From assembly GCF_001307155.1 (NCBI RefSeq), contig NZ_CP012830.1, positions 3,346,501 to 3,410,500 on the forward strand: a stretch of 64,000 bases of DNA, in the 5' to 3' direction. The notes under the pieces were generated by a model. It searched no databases, was not told the origin of the DNA, and was given only the letters and a program-made list of their open reading frames with translations. Each line of letters starts with the position of its first letter. The stretch's first letter is position 1. Of this stretch, positions 61,551 to 64,000 are shown piece by piece. The translations under genes were made by a program, and so were the position numbers. Origin of the DNA: Pseudomonas fluorescens. GTDB taxonomy: Bacteria > Pseudomonadota > Gammaproteobacteria > Pseudomonadales > Pseudomonadaceae.

Positions 61551-62300
61551 TCAGGCCGCGCGCAACGAGATAAACGCATAGTTCAGCGGTTCTGCCGTGA
61601 CCACGTTCGCGCCAGCGGCCTGCACTTGTTCAGCAATGTCGTTGCCCGATACATGGAACAGCCATTCACCGGCCGAACCCGGCAACGGCGCAGCCTGAAC
61701 CTGATCAATTGCCGAGGCAAACGCCGTCATGTCCGGCAGGTAGGCGGTAAACCCGTCACCCTTGAGCGCCGTGGTGCGAATCCCCAGAAGTTCGCAAATC
61801 GCTTCCTTGGCCTGGACATCGTCGCGGTCTGCCTGACGCGAGCGCTGGATCAGGTCGGCCAATGCCTGATCAACCAACTGACCGCCGACAATTAACGCAG
61901 GACCTTGCTCCCACGATTCGGGCGGGCAGTCCTTGGCGGTTGGTGTCAGCGGGATGTGCGGATTGATTTCCATCGGGTAGATGCGGCACACCAGCGGCCG
62001 GTGCTCGTAGATGCGGCAGAGGTTGTCTTCGTCAAGATTCCGGCAGCGACCGGCGTTGTATGCAGCGAAGGTAATCGCTACGTGGGCCTGGGTCGCACCG
62101 CTGGGCACCACCACGGAACGGCGTTCGGCGTGCTCGCGTTGCAAGGCCGGAAGGCCCAGGCCATTGCCAAGAAAGCCTTCCACCAGCACGATCACAGCCC
62201 CGCCGTCAGCCGTCCACATCCGGGCCTCGGCGAGGGTCAGGGGCACATGGTGGTCGTTGCAGCACTTGCCGCAACCTACGCAGGAAAACGTCGTATTCAT
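61551..62300 (-). CDS. YkgJ-family zinc/iron-chelating cysteine-cluster protein
   Basis: A 249-residue protein of the YkgJ (UPF0153) family. The cysteine cluster is CVGCGKCC at residues 7-14 with a second set CRNLDEDNLC and RPLVCRIYP near residues 100-120, forming a metal-binding site of unknown use. The function of the family is not settled. The ATG at 62300 gives the conserved MNTTFSCVGCGKCC start. It stands alone on the minus strand. Confidence 0.88.
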   Translation of the reverse strand: MNTTFSCVGCGKCCNDHHVPLTLAEARMWTADGGAVIVLVEGFLGNGLGLPALQREHAERRSVVVPSGATQAHVAITFAAYNAGRCRNLDEDNLCRIYEHRPLVCRIYPMEINPHIPLTPTAKDCPPESWEQGPALIVGGQLVDQALADLIQRSRQADRDDVQAKEAICELLGIRTTALKGDGFTAYLPDMTAFASAIDQVQAAPLPGSAGEWLFHVSGNDIAEQVQAAGANVVTAEPLNYAFISLRAA

Positions 62301-62383
62301 TAGGCGACCGGTCACATTCCAGAGGCGTCAGCGATGGCGGAAAACCACCGCGCGGGATGCTGCCAAAGCAAGTTGTGCGCCAG

Positions 62384-62695
62384 TCATGGACGTACAGAAT
62401 CCCATTCGGTGATATACGCGGTTTTACTCTTTTTGTTGTAGAGGCACAGTTCAGTGCCTTGTTGGCCTTTCATATGTTTTTGCGGGTACTGGCCTTGCAG
62501 CAACAGTGCGGTATAGCCGACGCGATCATCGAACTGCGCAGCATTGCCAACGGGTTTGGCGTGACTCAATTGGCTGGCTTTGGTGCAACTGGCGAGAACG
62601 GCTTTGTCATGGGCGGCCCATGCATCTGGGCTAGAAGCGAAGGCTTGGCTGGTGATTGCGGTCAGGCTGATGAATATCAGACTTGAGGCTTTCAT
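62384..62695 (-). CDS. Small periplasmic protein, unknown
   Basis: A 103-residue protein with a signal peptide (LIFISLTAITSQAFASS) and a mature domain with AWAAHDKAVLASCTKASQLSHAKPVGNAAQFDDRVGYTALLLQGQYPQKH. Two cysteines (ASC and LC) could form a disulfide. The name is not known to me. The ATG at 62695 follows GATGCCC without a strong Shine-Dalgarno; the frame remains open upstream into the acetyltransferase gene, but the signal peptide argues for this start. Confidence 0.75.
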   Translation of the reverse strand: MKASSLIFISLTAITSQAFASSPDAWAAHDKAVLASCTKASQLSHAKPVGNAAQFDDRVGYTALLLQGQYPQKHMKGQQGTELCLYNKKSKTAYITEWDSVRP

Positions 62696-62786
62696 GGTTC
62701 GGGCATCCTTGGGTGAATTTTGGCCAAGGATTGAGTATGCCTGAAGGATTGAGGAGGGTTGTGCGGGGAGCTTCGCGATAGCGGTA

Positions 62787-63269
62787 TCAGTCTGGAACCA
62801 GCTCCCGGCGCACCACGCGCATCCCGGCGCTTTCATACAGTCGCCGAGCGCGCTGGTTATCTTCCAGTACCTTGAGGTCAACAAACCCTTCGCGACGCTG
62901 TTGAAACACACTGAAGGCATGCAACAACAACGCTCGTCCCAAGCCTTGGCCCTGAGCCCGTGGATGCACCACCAGGTTCTTGATGTAGGCGCTGGTCCAG
63001 CACTGGGCCACGCCGACAACGCCTTGAGGGTCCGAGGCGATGAAACACAGCGCCGGGTCATATTCCGCATCGCTTTCAAAGCGCTCGCGCCACACCTCCA
63101 GCGCCGGTACTCGACCGCCGCCGTGCTGATAACCCTGCTCCATCAGTTGATGAACCGCTTCGGCCAGCTCGGGGCGGTATTGGTTCAGCACAATGCCTGG
63201 AGGCCAGGCAATGGCGGGCAACACTCCAGCGAGGTCGCGCCGAAGCAGCAGGCAATACTCTTCAGCCAA
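62787..63269 (-). CDS. GNAT-family N-acetyltransferase
   Basis: A 160-residue acetyltransferase with the GNAT acetyl-CoA motif A (KNLVVHPRAQGQGLGRALLLHAF) and motif B (DLKVLEDNQRARRLYESAGMR). Such proteins acetylate amines of small molecules or proteins; the substrate is unknown. It begins 3 bases after the end of cheV on the minus strand and is probably co-transcribed with it. Confidence 0.9.
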   Translation of the reverse strand: MAEEYCLLLRRDLAGVLPAIAWPPGIVLNQYRPELAEAVHQLMEQGYQHGGGRVPALEVWRERFESDAEYDPALCFIASDPQGVVGVAQCWTSAYIKNLVVHPRAQGQGLGRALLLHAFSVFQQRREGFVDLKVLEDNQRARRLYESAGMRVVRRELVPD

Positions 63270-63272
63270 GGC

Positions 63273-64000
63273 TCAATGACCTTGTTCTTGCTGCGCGACA
63301 GCTTTTGCGGCGGTGATCAGGCATTTGGTCAGCTCTGGCGAGGAGAACTTGGTCAGCACCGCATTTGCCCCGGCCAGACGGGCTTTTTCGCTGTTCATCG
63401 CACTGTCCAGCGAGGTGTGCAGCAGGATATAGAGGTGGGAAAAGTCCGGGGTTTCACGCAGGGTCCGGGTGAGGGCGTAACCGTCCATCTCGGACATTTC
63501 GATGTCCGAGACAATCAGGTTGATCTGCTGTGCAGTGCCTTGCAGGTCCAGCAGGCAGTCGATGGCTTCTCTGGCGCTGCGTGCGGTGTGGCATTGCAGG
63601 CCGAGGTTGCGCAGGGTGTGTACCGATTGTTGCAGCGCCACCTGGCTGTCATCGACCACCAGAATGCGTGCGTTGCCCAGTACTTCGGCGTCTTCCATGC
63701 TCAGCTCGGTCGGGGCTGTTTCGATCTGTGCCGGGGCGATGCCGTGGATGACTTTCTCGATGTCGAGCACCTGCACCAGCGTGCCGTCGACCGAGGTCAC
63801 GCCGGTGATGTACGCGCGCACGCCGCCGGAGCCGTAGGGTGGCGGGCGGATGTCGGTGGTCAGGCAATGGACGATCTTGCTCACCGCCTGAACGTGCAGG
63901 CCCTGTTTGGAACGGCTGACGTCGGTAACGATCAGGCAGCCACCGTCCGGGTCTTCCAGCGGCCGCTCACCGATCGCCCGGCTCAGGTCGATGACCGACA
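63273..64000 (-). CDS. cheV: Chemotaxis coupling protein CheV (partial)
   Basis: The minus-strand frame is open to the right window edge, so the 5' end is missing. The visible part holds the C-terminal portion of a CheW-like coupling domain (RAIGERPLEDPDGGCLIVTD; YITGVTSVDGTLVQVLDIEKVI) and a receiver domain (ILVVDDSQVALQQS, phosphoacceptor in LIVSDIEMSEMDG, Lys in LTKFSSPEL). CheV bridges chemoreceptors and the kinase CheA and can be tuned by phosphorylation. It ends with a Gln-rich tail and is followed by the acetyltransferase gene. Confidence 0.93.
   Translation of the reverse strand, partial: SVIDLSRAIGERPLEDPDGGCLIVTDVSRSKQGLHVQAVSKIVHCLTTDIRPPPYGSGGVRAYITGVTSVDGTLVQVLDIEKVIHGIAPAQIETAPTELSMEDAEVLGNARILVVDDSQVALQQSVHTLRNLGLQCHTARSAREAIDCLLDLQGTAQQINLIVSDIEMSEMDGYALTRTLRETPDFSHLYILLHTSLDSAMNSEKARLAGANAVLTKFSSPELTKCLITAAKAVAQQEQGH

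Overview
The window is a stretch of Pseudomonas chromosome, most likely from the P. fluorescens complex. This rests on gene order (rsmI-lpoA-yraN-diaA-dolP, rplM-rpsI-petABC-sspAB, a complete dcw division cluster), on GC-rich coding style, and on scattered Pseudomonas-type REP palindromes. No genome search was possible, so species-level placement is inference.

Layout. (1) 1-5255: the right-hand part of an accessory operon cut by the window edge: two acyl-CoA dehydrogenase-like flavoproteins, an MFS exporter, an alpha/beta hydrolase and a divergent PanB-like hydroxymethyltransferase. It looks like the tail of an unrecognised biosynthetic or modifying cluster. (2) 5600-11030: core genes for an MBL hydrolase, an OmpA-type lipoprotein, ZapG, a small alpha/beta hydrolase, TrpS with a C-terminal extension, and ZapE. 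(3) 11030-16639: a compact inserted islet on the minus strand, flanked by a 59-bp direct repeat of the 3' end of zapE. It encodes an amino-acid 2-monooxygenase-type flavin amine oxidase, a nitrilase-superfamily amidase, a membrane protein built from two copies of one module, and an asparaginase. Together they suggest conversion of an amino acid to an amide and then to an acid, plus nitrogen release. (4) 16748-22077: an MBL protein divergent from a GlxA-type regulator, a second GlxA-type regulator, an acyl-CoA dehydrogenase and Tas. (5) 22326-27199: rplM-rpsI, the cytochrome bc1 operon petABC, and sspAB. (6) 27338-31862: dolP, diaA, yraN and lpoA, divergent from rsmI. (7) rnpB (RNase P RNA), then the complete dcw cluster mraZ-rsmH-ftsL-ftsI-murE-murF-mraY-murD-ftsW-murG-murC-ddlB-ftsQ-ftsA-ftsZ and lpxC (32695-50528), with a promoter and three 10-bp-phased GTGG repeats (candidate MraZ operator) in front. 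(8) 50584-64000: a 108-bp tandem REP array, a diguanylate cyclase, an OprD-family porin, a small exported protein, an RND efflux operon (adaptor, pump, response regulator, sensor kinase) and small genes, ending in a truncated cheV.

The most unusual structures are the zapE-3' direct repeat that brackets the amine oxidase/amidase islet, a 269-bp element with perfect 32-bp terminal inverted repeats wedged between the efflux response regulator and its kinase, and the PanB-like/dual-dehydrogenase operon at the left edge. A TGACA-N4-TGTCA palindrome in front of the efflux operon matches the spacing of CusR-type boxes and suggests autoregulation.
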